Of a stretch of DNA of 16,900 nucleotides, positions 1 through 8,048 are shown piece after piece (positions within the stretch are counted from its first letter, which is position 1; each line of letters starts with the position of its first letter). The notes below the pieces were generated by a model. The model worked only from the letters and a program-made list of their open reading frames with translations. It was not told the DNA's origin and ran no database searches. A program made the position numbers and the translations under genes. This stretch comes from an uncultured Flavobacteriales bacterium (lineage in GTDB: Bacteria > Bacteroidota > Bacteroidia > Flavobacteriales_D > Crocinitomicaceae), in contig CAIRMS010000084.1 in the NCBI GenBank assembly GCA_903879765.1, positions 1 to 16,900 on the forward strand. Reading direction: 5' to 3'.

Positions 1-38
1 CCAGAATCGAAAATACCGATAGGAGCTCTTTTGTTCAT
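1..38 (-). CDS. murI: Glutamate racemase, N-terminal fragment (cut by window edge)
   Basis: Reading the minus strand from the ATG at 38 gives MNKRAPIGIFDSG up to the window edge. The PIGIFDSG stretch is the hallmark N-terminus of MurI, which converts L-glutamate to D-glutamate for peptidoglycan in the cytoplasm; the Asp in FDSG is the family's N-terminal catalytic-site region. Only about 12 codons are present, so the call rests on this motif and on position, since murI commonly follows the uppS-bamA-skp-skp block in Flavobacteriales. A terminator separates it from skp, and a TAGTTTTG element ends 4 nt before the ATG, so it probably has its own promoter. Confidence 0.8.
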   Translation of the reverse strand, partial: MNKRAPIGIFDS

Positions 39-42
39 GATT

Positions 43-50
43 CAAAACTA
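43..50 (-). promoter_or_regulatory. Bacteroidota -7 promoter element for murI
   Basis: TAGTTTTG on the minus strand matches the TAnnTTTG -7 consensus exactly. It is followed by AATC and then the murI ATG, so transcription would start at or next to the start codon. No convincing -33 TTG lies at the usual spacing; that region is occupied by the terminator hairpin. Confidence 0.4.
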
Positions 51-55
51 AACAA

Positions 56-82
56 AAAAGGCAATCACATGGATTGCCTTTT
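56..82 (-). terminator. Intrinsic terminator after the skp genes
   Basis: A perfect 11-bp inverted repeat (AAAAGGCAATC at 56-66, GATTGCCTTTT at 72-82) surrounds a 5-nt loop. On the minus strand the hairpin is followed by a T-rich run, as expected for an intrinsic terminator 20 nt beyond the stop of the second skp gene. The T-rich arm on the other side would allow function on the plus strand too. It separates the uppS-bamA-skp-skp transcript from murI. Confidence 0.8.
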
Positions 83-101
83 CGTATAATATTTATACTG
101 A

Positions 102-617
102 TTATTTTTTAGTTGCAGCTGCGTCTAAAATCAACAATTCAGTAATTACTTCATTTGTAATATCCATGCCGCCTTTGTAATACATCGTCATGGAAGATTG
201 ATCCAAAACATAGTTCAATTTTTTGCGTTCTGAAACCAGTTCAATTGCTTTTTGAACACGTTCTAAAATCGGTTGATTTAATTGCTCACTATACGTTTTC
301 AATTCTTGTTCTAATTCCGACTGGCGTGTTTCCAAGTTTTGTTGCATGCGCATCAATTTGTTTTGCTCGTTCTCCTTAATCATAGGGGGCATGTCGTTTC
401 CTTTCTCCATGAAAATTTTGTACGCAGATTCAAATGCTTTTTGCATTTCTTCCAGTTCCGTCACTCCGGATTTCTGAATTTGATCCAACTGTGCAATTGC
501 TGCTTTGCGAGAAGGCATTGTGTCCAATAATTTTTGAGAGTCTACATGTGCTACTTTTGATTGAGCGGCTGCTCCAAATCCAATAAATAAAACCAATCCT
601 AATAGTAAATTTTTCAT
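102..617 (-). CDS. skp: OmpH/Skp-family periplasmic chaperone (second copy)
   Basis: This 171-residue protein has a cleavable signal peptide (a hydrophobic stretch at about residues 4-15, with a likely cut after GAAA). A short beta segment, KVAHVDSQKLLDTMP, follows, the standard opening of the OmpH/Skp family. The middle (about 40-125) is highly charged and coiled-coil-like, forming the tentacle arms. The segment KLNYVLDQSS (about 134-143) is the second beta strand of the family's trimerisation core. Family members hold unfolded outer-membrane proteins in the periplasm for delivery to BamA. It lies 12 nt downstream of another skp copy and in the bamA operon. Tandem unequal skp copies are normal in Bacteroidota. 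It ends at a strong terminator. Confidence 0.9.
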   Translation of the reverse strand: MKNLLLGLVLFIGFGAAAQSKVAHVDSQKLLDTMPSRKAAIAQLDQIQKSGVTELEEMQKAFESAYKIFMEKGNDMPPMIKENEQNKLMRMQQNLETRQSELEQELKTYSEQLNQPILERVQKAIELVSERKKLNYVLDQSSMTMYYKGGMDITNEVITELLILDAAATKK

Positions 618-629
618 TCTTTATGTGTG

Positions 630-1142
630 TTACTTTGTTATACCCATTTCTTCAAGAACAGAATCGCTCATGTCGAATTCCTTCTCTGCATAAACCAAAT
701 TACTTTGGTTTGCTTTATCAAAAACGAAGGAATATCCTTCTCTCTTTGCTACTTTTTTCATTGCTGTAAAAACTCTATCTTGAATAGGCTTTACTAATTC
801 TTGTCGTTTTTGAAAATAGTCGCCTTCCGAACCAAAATGCTGCGTTTGCAAATCGATGACGTCTTTCTCCAATTTTTCAATTTCACTCTTGCGTTTTTCT
901 TTTTCCTCTTTTGGAAGAAGTACTTCTTCGCGGTCAAAACTTGACTTTTTCGTTTTAATCACCCCGTAGCGCTCTTCAATTTCCTTGGTCCATCGTTCGG
1001 CCATTTTATCAAGGCGCTCTTTTGCCTCGACATATTCCGGCACATTTTTCAAGATGTAATCAGAATCAATAAACGCGTACGATTGTGCATTGGCAAATCG
1101 CATGCCAAAAAACAAGATGAAAAGAAAACAATACTTTGACAT
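630..1142 (-). CDS. skp: OmpH/Skp-family periplasmic chaperone (first copy)
   Basis: This 170-residue protein starts with a signal peptide (hydrophobic residues about 5-19, likely cut after ANA). The family's N-terminal strand QSYAFIDSDYILKNVPEY follows. Residues about 40-130 are rich in Lys and Glu and predicted to form the long helical arms. GYSFVFDKANQSNLVYA (about 136-152) corresponds to the C-terminal core strands. The expected role is periplasmic chaperoning of beta-barrel precursors for BamA. It shares little sequence with the downstream copy, so the two are old paralogues rather than a recent duplication. The 51-nt gap from bamA contains TAACTTCG (minus strand), one mismatch from a -7 element and a possible weak internal promoter. 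Confidence 0.9.
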   Translation of the reverse strand: MSKYCFLFILFFGMRFANAQSYAFIDSDYILKNVPEYVEAKERLDKMAERWTKEIEERYGVIKTKKSSFDREEVLLPKEEKEKRKSEIEKLEKDVIDLQTQHFGSEGDYFQKRQELVKPIQDRVFTAMKKVAKREGYSFVFDKANQSNLVYAEKEFDMSDSVLEEMGITK

Positions 1143-1193
1143 ATAAAAAATTGTTTCTAAAGAACGGCGAAGTTAAACATTTATTGTAATAAT

Positions 1194-3749
1194 TTATAAT
1201 TCTCCAAGGTTCATTCCTATAGTGAAGCTCAATTTTGGATAAAATCCTTTACTCATGATGGACGCATCCGAACCTGATGTTGAACCCGCTCCACTTGACC
1301 AACTATCTAGTTTGTCGAAGCCAAAACCATAATCAAGTCCTAGCATACCGAACATAGGTAAGAAGACACGAATACCTACTCCCGCAGCGCGTTTTACGTT
1401 AAACGGATTAAATTTATCAAAAGTTGGGTACGTATTTCCGGCTTCTAAGAAGGTTAAGGCATAGAAAGTCGCTTGTGGATTTAAGGAAATTGGGTAGCGA
1501 AGCTCCAGGGTATATTTTGCAATAATTGGATCCCCACCATTTGCTGAAATACTTTGATCATCGTATCCGCGAAGTGCAATGATTTCACGTCCACCAAGTT
1601 GATTCACCCCTGATAAACCACTTCCTCCCATCGAATAACGATCGAAAGGCGTTAGTCCTTTTGCTTTGTTGTACATTCCTATGTAACCAAACCCAAAGCG
1701 CGGCATCAGGACAAGTTTTTTATCTGCCGTTAATGGCAAGAACCACTCGCCTGTAAACTTAAAGCGGTAATACTCCAAGAACAAGTAGCGTTCACGATCT
1801 GTCATAGATGCGTAATCTACATCATCTCTGAAGTAAGAATACGGGAGCGTTGCTTTCGCTGTCAGCGTAAAATTGGAACCACTTTGTGGGTAAATTGGCG
1901 CACTAACCGAACTTCTTTGAAGCACATATTTCAATGCGATGTCGTTTGCGTATCCCTCATTAAAGAGCGGGAAACGAGTGTCCTTCATCACATCATAGTA
2001 CTGGTAGCTTAATTCATAATAAGCAGTAAAATAATCATCTGGCCATCTCTTACGACGACCTAGTCCCACGCCTGTTCCAGTGATGGAAAGCCCTGTGTAA
2101 CTTGGGTCTGATCTTAAGAACCCTGTTGTAGATAACGCCGTTCTATTTACCCAAAAAGACAGGGAATTTGGTTTTTTTCCACCTAACCATGGTTCTGTGA
2201 ATGAAAAGTTATATCCTTGGTAGAAGCGTCCATTTGATTGCGCGCGGATCGACAGTCTTTGACCATCACCACCTGGTAGTGGAGACCATGCTTCTTTCTT
2301 GAAGAAATTTTTGGTCGAAAAATTATTAAATGACAATCCAATCGTTCCGATAATTCGTCCCGGGGTAGAGGGGCCAGCCCCGCCGTATCCACCAGATAGC
2401 TCAATTTGGTCGCTTGATTTTTCCTCGACTACATACTCAATGTCCACCGTTCCTTTCGCTGGATTCGGCATTGGATTCACTTGGAATCCTTGATCATTGA
2501 AAAAGCCCAATTGAGATAATTCACGCTGGGTTCTCATGATGTCTTCCTTGTTAAACACATCCCCTGGTTTTGTCCTAACTTCTCGTAAGATTACGTGGTC
2601 GTTCGTTTTGGTGTTTCCCCGAATAGTAATTGTTCCATTGGTAGCGATCTTGCCTTCAATGATTCGAATTTGGTGATTGATGTGATTGTTGGTCACGTTT
2701 GTTTCAACAGGTATTACTTGAAAAAATAAATAGCCTTTGTTCATATACAAAGCGGAAATGTCGCGTCCATCTGGTCCGCCAAATAAACGTTGTGTAAATA
2801 AATCTTTGTTGTAAAGATCTCCTTTTTTTATTCCCAAAACCGTGTCTAAGAAACTAGAGCGGTACTTCGTATTACCAATCCATTCAACTTCACCAAAATA
2901 ATACTTTTCGCCTTCGTTAATCTGAATTTGAATTTTTAAATTCTTGTCGTCCAAAAGATAAACGGTATCGTGGATTATTTGCGCATCACGTAGCCCAACC
3001 TTGTTGAATTTTGCCATTAAGGCTGTTTTATCTGTTTGATAACTAGACTCTGTAAATTTCGATCGCTTTAAAACGCGGAGGACTCCTTTTTGTTTGGTGT
3101 CTTTCATGGCCATTTTCAACTTCCACAATGGAACTTGCGTGCTACCAATAATCTCAATTTGCTTGATTCCTATCTTGGGTCCTTTATCGATGGTTATCGC
3201 GAAAATTTCTGAATCATTGATGAGTGTGTCTTTTGTTCGGGCTATACTCACGTTGGCATGATAAAACCCTTTTTCACGAAAATACCCTCTGATTTTACTT
3301 TTGGTCTGAAAAATGAGGTTTTCAGTAATTGTTTTCCCGGCATAAAGGGATATTTCCTCCCTTACTTTATCGGCTTCGCGTTTTGTGATTCCGTCAAATT
3401 TAAACTTGGACAATTTAGGACGTGGCGAAAGTTCGATGACTAAATAAATTACCCCTGCAAGTTCTTTTTCCGCATAAATGGAAATGTTGGAGAAAAGTCC
3501 TTCGCTCCATAAATTTTGAATGGCTTTATTGATTTGCTGACTTGGTAAGGTAATCATTTGCCCTTGACGTAGCCCGGCGATCATTTTTATTCCCTGGTGA
3601 TCGTAGTTATCTGCTCCAATTACCCGAACTGGACCTATTTCATATTCCTTCGGTGATGTATAATCAAAATCTAGGCCCCCTAATGTGCTTGGGCCATTTT
3701 GACCATATGTCATAAACGAAAAAAGTAAAAATATTACTACGTATCTCAT
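1194..3749 (-). CDS. bamA: BamA outer-membrane beta-barrel assembly protein
   Basis: This 851-residue protein has a signal peptide (residues 1 to about 16, ending TYGQ). Consecutive POTRA repeats span roughly residues 37-460, with typical motifs such as GLRQGQ, SEGLFSNI and TRKPGDVFN-like segments. A C-terminal barrel runs from about 465 to 851. The barrel carries ALRGYDDQS (about 725-733), equivalent to the VRGF/Y loop-6 motif that is diagnostic for the Omp85 family. BamA inserts beta-barrel proteins into the outer membrane. It overlaps uppS by 4 nt (ATGA) and precedes its chaperones skp. The barrel ends in TIGMNLGEL, without the terminal aromatic residue usual in Omp85 proteins; the stop codon is clear and no frameshift is visible nearby. 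Confidence 0.95.
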   Translation of the reverse strand: MRYVVIFLLFSFMTYGQNGPSTLGGLDFDYTSPKEYEIGPVRVIGADNYDHQGIKMIAGLRQGQMITLPSQQINKAIQNLWSEGLFSNISIYAEKELAGVIYLVIELSPRPKLSKFKFDGITKREADKVREEISLYAGKTITENLIFQTKSKIRGYFREKGFYHANVSIARTKDTLINDSEIFAITIDKGPKIGIKQIEIIGSTQVPLWKLKMAMKDTKQKGVLRVLKRSKFTESSYQTDKTALMAKFNKVGLRDAQIIHDTVYLLDDKNLKIQIQINEGEKYYFGEVEWIGNTKYRSSFLDTVLGIKKGDLYNKDLFTQRLFGGPDGRDISALYMNKGYLFFQVIPVETNVTNNHINHQIRIIEGKIATNGTITIRGNTKTNDHVILREVRTKPGDVFNKEDIMRTQRELSQLGFFNDQGFQVNPMPNPAKGTVDIEYVVEEKSSDQIELSGGYGGAGPSTPGRIIGTIGLSFNNFSTKNFFKKEAWSPLPGGDGQRLSIRAQSNGRFYQGYNFSFTEPWLGGKKPNSLSFWVNRTALSTTGFLRSDPSYTGLSITGTGVGLGRRKRWPDDYFTAYYELSYQYYDVMKDTRFPLFNEGYANDIALKYVLQRSSVSAPIYPQSGSNFTLTAKATLPYSYFRDDVDYASMTDRERYLFLEYYRFKFTGEWFLPLTADKKLVLMPRFGFGYIGMYNKAKGLTPFDRYSMGGSGLSGVNQLGGREIIALRGYDDQSISANGGDPIIAKYTLELRYPISLNPQATFYALTFLEAGNTYPTFDKFNPFNVKRAAGVGIRVFLPMFGMLGLDYGFGFDKLDSWSSGAGSTSGSDASIMSKGFYPKLSFTIGMNLGEL

Positions 3750-4498
3750 TTCGTGTCATTTAATTGTTCAGAAGTCTTTCCAAATCTTCTTTCTCTTTGT
3801 TGATAAGCAATGATTGCCTTCAAAAATTCGTCTTTTCGGAAATCAGGCCAATGAACAGGAGTAAAGTATAGTTCTGTATAAGACAATTGCCAAAGCAAAA
3901 AGTTACTAATGCGACATTCTCCACTCGTGCGAATCAATAATTCAGGATCAGGTATTCCTGAGGTATTTAATTTTTCTGTGATTAACTCCTCAGAGATTTG
4001 ACTAGTGGAAATGATTCCATTTTGAACTTCGGTCGCCAAACTTCTACAGGCGCTAGTTATTTCAGAGCGGGCGCTATAGTTCAGGGCCAAAACTAAGGTT
4101 AGGTTCGTGTTTTGTAATGTTTTTTCCGTTGCTTCATTTAGGGATTTGATGCAAGATTCTGGGAGCGCGGTAATGTCACCAATGGTCATTAGACGGACAC
4201 CGTTTTCATGCATTTCGTCTATCTCATTCGTAATTGCTTGGACAAGTAAATCCATTAATCCAGCAACTTCTTCAGCTGGACGGTTCCAGTTTTCTGTTGA
4301 AAAAGCATACATGGTTAAATACTGAATGCCTATCTCTCTTGCTGTTTTAATGATTTCTTTCACCGACAAAACACCTTCGGCGTGCCCAAACAATCGATGT
4401 TGACCTTGGTTTTTTGCCCAACGTCCATTACCATCCATAATGAAAGCAACATGCTTAGGGATGTTTGTTTGTTCTAATTGGGTCAATAAATTCGTCAT
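3746..4498 (-). CDS. uppS: Undecaprenyl diphosphate synthase (cis-prenyltransferase)
   Basis: This cytosolic enzyme condenses isoprenyl-PP units onto farnesyl-PP to make the C55 carrier for peptidoglycan and surface glycans. Visible motifs are HVAFIMDGNGRWA (about 17-29, with the catalytic Asp at about 22), FSTENWNRP, ALNYSARSEI, and DPELLIRTSGECRISNFLLWQ towards the C-terminus. RTSGE replaces the RTGGE of Proteobacteria. I chose the ATG at 4498 (250 aa), with an ATG at 4504 equally possible. The frame stays open to an ATG at 4570, but that codon abuts the atpC terminator and would add 24 residues foreign to the family. TACCTTCG at 4513-4520 (one mismatch to TAnnTTTG) may be its promoter. It overlaps bamA by 4 nt. 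Confidence 0.95.
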   Translation of the reverse strand: MTNLLTQLEQTNIPKHVAFIMDGNGRWAKNQGQHRLFGHAEGVLSVKEIIKTAREIGIQYLTMYAFSTENWNRPAEEVAGLMDLLVQAITNEIDEMHENGVRLMTIGDITALPESCIKSLNEATEKTLQNTNLTLVLALNYSARSEITSACRSLATEVQNGIISTSQISEELITEKLNTSGIPDPELLIRTSGECRISNFLLWQLSYTELYFTPVHWPDFRKDEFLKAIIAYQQRERRFGKTSEQLNDTK

Positions 4499-4571
4499 TT
4501 CCATGTTCTTAACGAAGGTAATCAAAGAATCTTGTGTTCTGTATGCAAAAACGCATAAACTATTTCTCAAA

Positions 4572-4604
4572 AAAAAAGGGACTGGTTAACCACATCCCTT
4601 TTTT
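4572..4604 (-). terminator. Intrinsic terminator after atpC
   Basis: AAAAAAGGGA (4572-4581) pairs with TCCCTTTTTT (4595-4604) across a 13-nt loop. It lies 18 nt beyond the atpC stop and before the uppS start, with a T-rich run on the minus-strand 3' side. It closes the atpDC transcript and separates it from the uppS operon. Confidence 0.75.
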
Positions 4605-4622
4605 AATCTGTTTCAACGCCGA

Positions 4623-4901
4623 TTATTCTGCTAAAATAATCAGGCGATTATTATTTAATTCTGCTACACCACCTTTGATTGAAGCGTGTATTTTAGATCC
4701 AGAACGAACCAATAAATTGCTCATTTCCGCATCCGCTTCGTTTCCGCTTAATTCAAAAATCACTTCTCCACTTTTCAATGATGAGATGATCGGTGCGTGG
4801 TTATTCAACACTTGAAACATTCCGTCTAAACCAGGAAGAGTAACGCTTGTTGCCTCACCTTTGAAAAGACTTGCTTCTGGAGTGATAATTTCTAATTTCA
4901 T
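4623..4901 (-). CDS. atpC: F1F0 ATP synthase epsilon subunit, short form
   Basis: This 92-residue protein opens with MKLEIITPEASLFKGEATSVTLPGLDGMFQVLNNHAPIIS, split here only by prose: KLEIITPEASLF is the first strand and GLDGMFQVLNNHAPI is the family signature. The whole length is accounted for by the N-terminal beta-sandwich that binds gamma and the c-ring. The C-terminal two-helix domain of the roughly 130-140-residue epsilon subunits, which inhibits ATP hydrolysis, is absent. From memory, short epsilon subunits are common in Flavobacteriia, so this is probably normal for the lineage rather than a truncation. It begins 11 nt after atpD and ends 18 nt before a terminator. Confidence 0.9.
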   Translation of the reverse strand: MKLEIITPEASLFKGEATSVTLPGLDGMFQVLNNHAPIISSLKSGEVIFELSGNEADAEMSNLLVRSGSKIHASIKGGVAELNNNRLIILAE

Positions 4902-4912
4902 GTGTAAAGATA

Positions 4913-6415
4913 TTAAGCTTCAGCCAACATTTTTTCTCCTGCAGCGATTACATCTTCGATGCCACCTTTTAAGTTAAATGCTGCTTCTGGATATTGGTCA
5001 AATTTACCATCTAAGATATCATTAAATGCCTTGATTGTATCTTGAATATCAACCAATACACCTGGGATCCCTGTAAATTGCTCAGCAACATGGAAAGGTT
5101 GAGATAAGAATCGTTGAACACGACGTGCTCTGTGAACGATTAGCTTATCTTCCTCTGATAACTCATCCATACCTAAGATCGCAATGATATCTTGTAACTC
5201 TTTGTAACGTTGCAAAGTGATTTTCACACGTTCCGCACAGTTGTAGTGCTCATCACCAACGATTTCCGCTGTTAAAATTCGTGAAGTAGAATCTAATGGA
5301 TCTACTGCTGGATAAATTCCTAACTCAGCAATTTTACGAGACAATACCGTTGTTGCATCCAAATGGGCAAATGTGTTTGCCGGTGCTGGATCGGTAAGGT
5401 CATCCGCAGGTACATATACCGCTTGAACGGAAGTAATGGATCCATTTTTAGTGGAAGTAATACGCTCTTGCATCGCACCCATTTCAGTTGCCAATGTTGG
5501 TTGGTAACCTACTGCTGATGGCATACGTCCAAGTAACGCAGACACTTCAGATCCTGCTTGTGTAAAACGGAAGATGTTATCAACGAAGAAAAGGATATCT
5601 TTTCCTTGACCTTCTCCATCTCCATCTCTAAAATATTCTGCAATGGTCAATCCAGACAATGCAACACGTGCTCTTGCTCCTGGGGGCTCATTCATTTGTC
5701 CAAATACGAATGTCGCTTTGGATTCTTTCATTTCTTCCAGGTCGATTTTCGTTAAATCCCATCCACCTGCTTCCATCGAATGCATAAAGTCTTCACCATA
5801 TTTGATGATTCCTGACTCTAACATCTCACGAAGTAAGTCATTCCCTTCACGGGTACGCTCACCAACACCAGCGAATACAGATAAACCTCCGTGTCCTTTC
5901 GCGATGTTATTAATTAATTCCTGAATCAATACGGTTTTTCCTACTCCAGCTCCACCAAATAATCCAATTTTTCCTCCTTTTGCGTATGGCTCGATCAAAT
6001 CGATTACTTTGATTCCTGTAAATAGAATCTCTGTAGCTGTTGACAATTGGTCAAATTTCGGTGCCTCACGGTGAATCGGTAATCCATCAGAGTTATCAAC
6101 AACGTTGATTCCATCGATAGCTTCACCAACAACGTTGAATAAACGACCTTTGATTTTATCTCCGGTTGGTACTTTAATTGGAACACCTGTTGCAATTACT
6201 TCCATTCCTCGTGTAAAACCATCGGTTGAGTCCATGGAAATAGCACGAATAGCGTTTTCGCCAACATGTGATTGAACTTCTAAAACAACGCGAGTACCAT
6301 CTGCCTTGCGCACTTCTAGTGCGTCATAAATGTTTGGCAACACTGTTCCACGCTCAAATCGAACGTCCACTACTGGACCGATAACTTGTGAGATTTTTCC
6401 TTTTACTGATGACAT
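4913..6415 (-). CDS. atpD: F1F0 ATP synthase catalytic beta subunit
   Basis: This 500-residue subunit carries the catalytic nucleotide site of F1. Visible motifs are the P-loop GGAGVGKT (154-161), GERTREGNDL (185-194, containing the catalytic Glu), and the ATPase alpha/beta signature PAVDPLDSTS (369-378). The insertion around MEAGGWDLTKIDLEE (214-228) is characteristic of Bacteroidota beta subunits. I chose the start MSSVKGKISQVIG at 6415. The frame is open to an ATG at 6442, but that codon lies inside the TATATTTG promoter element, so it cannot be on the transcript made from that element. Only atpC follows. The remaining F1F0 genes are not in this window, which fits the split ATP synthase loci of Flavobacteria. 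Confidence 0.97.
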   Translation of the reverse strand: MSSVKGKISQVIGPVVDVRFERGTVLPNIYDALEVRKADGTRVVLEVQSHVGENAIRAISMDSTDGFTRGMEVIATGVPIKVPTGDKIKGRLFNVVGEAIDGINVVDNSDGLPIHREAPKFDQLSTATEILFTGIKVIDLIEPYAKGGKIGLFGGAGVGKTVLIQELINNIAKGHGGLSVFAGVGERTREGNDLLREMLESGIIKYGEDFMHSMEAGGWDLTKIDLEEMKESKATFVFGQMNEPPGARARVALSGLTIAEYFRDGDGEGQGKDILFFVDNIFRFTQAGSEVSALLGRMPSAVGYQPTLATEMGAMQERITSTKNGSITSVQAVYVPADDLTDPAPANTFAHLDATTVLSRKIAELGIYPAVDPLDSTSRILTAEIVGDEHYNCAERVKITLQRYKELQDIIAILGMDELSEEDKLIVHRARRVQRFLSQPFHVAEQFTGIPGVLVDIQDTIKAFNDILDGKFDQYPEAAFNLKGGIEDVIAAGEKMLAEA

Positions 6416-6439
6416 TATAAGCCTTTTTGAATTCGGGCG

Positions 6440-6447
6440 CAAATATA
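6440..6447 (-). promoter_or_regulatory. -7 promoter element for atpDC
   Basis: TATATTTG on the minus strand matches TAnnTTTG perfectly. It ends 24 nt before the atpD ATG at 6415, giving a predicted 5' UTR of about 20 nt. No clear -33 TTG is seen at the usual distance. Confidence 0.55.
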
Positions 6448-6490
6448 CACGATTTTATTTGAATTTACGAGAATATTATTGAAGATTGTT

Positions 6491-7696
6491 TTAGCTATTT
6501 CTCACAAGGAAGCGAACAGGGAAATATGAAAAGATAAAACTCAGTAAAGAAACAGACCCAAGAATTAGGAAGAAATCACCCAAAGAGAAAACAATTGGAA
6601 AAGGAATATTTGCGCCTGGTATGACTAAAAATTCAATGCTCATCTGAAGGAAACACACAAGATAACCTAAAATTAAACCGAGGAAAACACCGGTGCCAGA
6701 GATCAATAATCCCTCATAAAAAAAGATGCTGAAAATATCTTTATTGCGCATTCCAATAGCGCTTAACAATTGAACACTTTCCTTTTTCTCGACGTAAAGC
6801 ATTGTTAATGAAGCCACAAGATTAAATGCGGCGAGGACAAAAACGAATAACAAAATAATGAATACAACGAGTCGTTCAGATTTACTGGTTTTAAAAATTA
6901 ATTCATTCTTTTCTAAATTCGTACGAACACTAAACGATGGGTTTTTAATTACTTTTTGAATTTGTTCTTTCACCGCTTGAGGATCGAAGCCGTCATTTAA
7001 CGAAATGTACAATTTACTCATTTCTTGATCGTAGCCGAGAAGTTCTGAAGCAGATTTATAATCCCACATGAATGCGCTTGCATTTACTTCTTGATTGAAA
7101 TTAACCGCGCCATCAACAGACAAACGTGCTGAATGAAAAGGTGTTTTTCCAAGTCTTATTTTAACATTTCGCTTTGGGGCGTAAATCAGAATCTCGTCAG
7201 AATTAATTGTTCCAATACTGACTTTTAAGTTTTGCATTAATTCAGCACCAACAAAAGCAAATTTTCCATCTAAATAGGCGTTTTCTCCTATTCCGCTCAA
7301 TAAATGTTTTTGAATATGACAATCCGAAAGAAATGATTTCTCGACACCATAAAGTTTTGCGTTGATCCATTTCTGATCATTTCTGATGACGATGATCTCT
7401 TCAATTTGTCTGGAAACACTCTTTATTCCAGGAATTGATTTGATTTTTTGAAAATCAAGTTCGTTTTCAAAAAAGGTTTTTCGTTGTGTATGCTGAATGG
7501 TAATTGGCGGGTCGAACTCACTATATAGTTGTTCGATCATCTTCTCGATTCCATTAAATGCGGATAGCAGAACAACCAGTGCTGCAGTAATGATCATTAC
7601 ACCAAAAAGAGAGATTCTACTTATAAGCGTAACGATGTTTCGCTTACCCTTCGACCACAAATACCTTTTTGCTATGTATAATGAGGTGTTTATCAC
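6491..7696 (-). CDS. LolC/LolE-like ABC transporter permease (FtsX superfamily)
   Basis: This 401-residue inner-membrane protein has the LolC/E layout. TM1 is near the N-terminus (about 21-46), a long periplasmic domain spans about 50-270, and three TM segments follow at about 276-298, 328-352 and 372-392. The cytoplasmic loop KKESVQLLSAIGMRNKDI after TM2 is the FtsX-superfamily coupling motif (EK.E...L.AIG). Such permeases extract lipoproteins from the inner membrane for transport to the outer membrane, with an ATPase LolD; no ATPase gene is next to it here. It overlaps rbfA by 4 nt (ATGA), so it is probably cotranscribed and translationally coupled. The LolC/E role is inferred; other FtsX-type exporters look similar. 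Confidence 0.85.
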   Translation of the reverse strand: MINTSLYIAKRYLWSKGKRNIVTLISRISLFGVMIITAALVVLLSAFNGIEKMIEQLYSEFDPPITIQHTQRKTFFENELDFQKIKSIPGIKSVSRQIEEIIVIRNDQKWINAKLYGVEKSFLSDCHIQKHLLSGIGENAYLDGKFAFVGAELMQNLKVSIGTINSDEILIYAPKRNVKIRLGKTPFHSARLSVDGAVNFNQEVNASAFMWDYKSASELLGYDQEMSKLYISLNDGFDPQAVKEQIQKVIKNPSFSVRTNLEKNELIFKTSKSERLVVFIILLFVFVLAAFNLVASLTMLYVEKKESVQLLSAIGMRNKDIFSIFFYEGLLISGTGVFLGLILGYLVCFLQMSIEFLVIPGANIPFPIVFSLGDFFLILGSVSLLSFIFSYFPVRFLVRNS

Positions 7697-8031
7697 TTCT
7701 TTTTCAGTAACTCATCAATTTTCATAGCATAATCCAATGAATCATCAATGTGAAAAACCAAATCAGGAATTTTACGCAAGTTTTTCAAGCGATTTCCAAC
7801 TTCACGTCTAATTTTTCCTTGATTAGCTCGGATATTTTCCAATACCACATTTTTGTCTGGTCCTGCAAAAACACTTAAGAAACAACGCGCAAGAGATAAG
7901 TCAGAAGTGACTCTCACCACTGTTACAGTTACCATGGAGCCTAAACAGATTTCCCCAGCGTTTCGTTGAAAAAAGGTAGATAATTCAGCTTGAATTACAG
8001 CTTCGATTTTATTTTGTCGTATTGAACTCAT
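7693..8031 (-). CDS. rbfA: Ribosome-binding factor A
   Basis: This 112-residue protein matches RbfA throughout. It begins SIRQNKIEAVIQAELSTFFQR, and the beta strand MVTVTVVRVTSDLSLARCFLSV follows. The C-terminal half LRKIPDLVFHIDDSLDYAMKIDELL is the RbfA signature (the family consensus is RxxPxLxFxxDxS.....I..LL). RbfA is a KH-fold factor that binds 16S rRNA helix 1 during 30S maturation. It overlaps the LolC/E-like gene by 4 nt and starts 17 nt after the glycosyltransferase stop. That short gap holds TAACTTTG ending 4 nt before the ATG, so rbfA may also be transcribed on its own without a leader. Confidence 0.93.
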   Translation of the reverse strand: MSSIRQNKIEAVIQAELSTFFQRNAGEICLGSMVTVTVVRVTSDLSLARCFLSVFAGPDKNVVLENIRANQGKIRREVGNRLKNLRKIPDLVFHIDDSLDYAMKIDELLKKK

Positions 8032-8035
8032 GCGT

Positions 8036-8043
8036 CAAAGTTA
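8036..8043 (-). promoter_or_regulatory. -7 promoter element for rbfA
   Basis: TAACTTTG on the minus strand is a perfect TAnnTTTG, followed by ACGC and the rbfA ATG. It lies inside the 17-nt gap after the glycosyltransferase gene. If active, it produces a leaderless or near-leaderless transcript. Confidence 0.4.
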
Positions 8044-8048
8044 TGAAA

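Noticed and set aside
102..1142. Tandem skp genes as a recent duplication
   Set aside because: The two proteins share only the family fold pattern, not stretches of identical sequence. Paired divergent skp copies after bamA are usual in Bacteroidota.
4499..4570. N-terminal extension of uppS from the ATG at 4570
   Set aside because: The start would abut the atpC terminator stem with no room for a promoter or leader, and the 24 added residues do not resemble the family.
4534..5924. Plus-strand open frames across uppS, atpC and atpD
   Set aside because: They are antisense to clearly recognised conserved proteins, with no promoter element and no recognisable motif.
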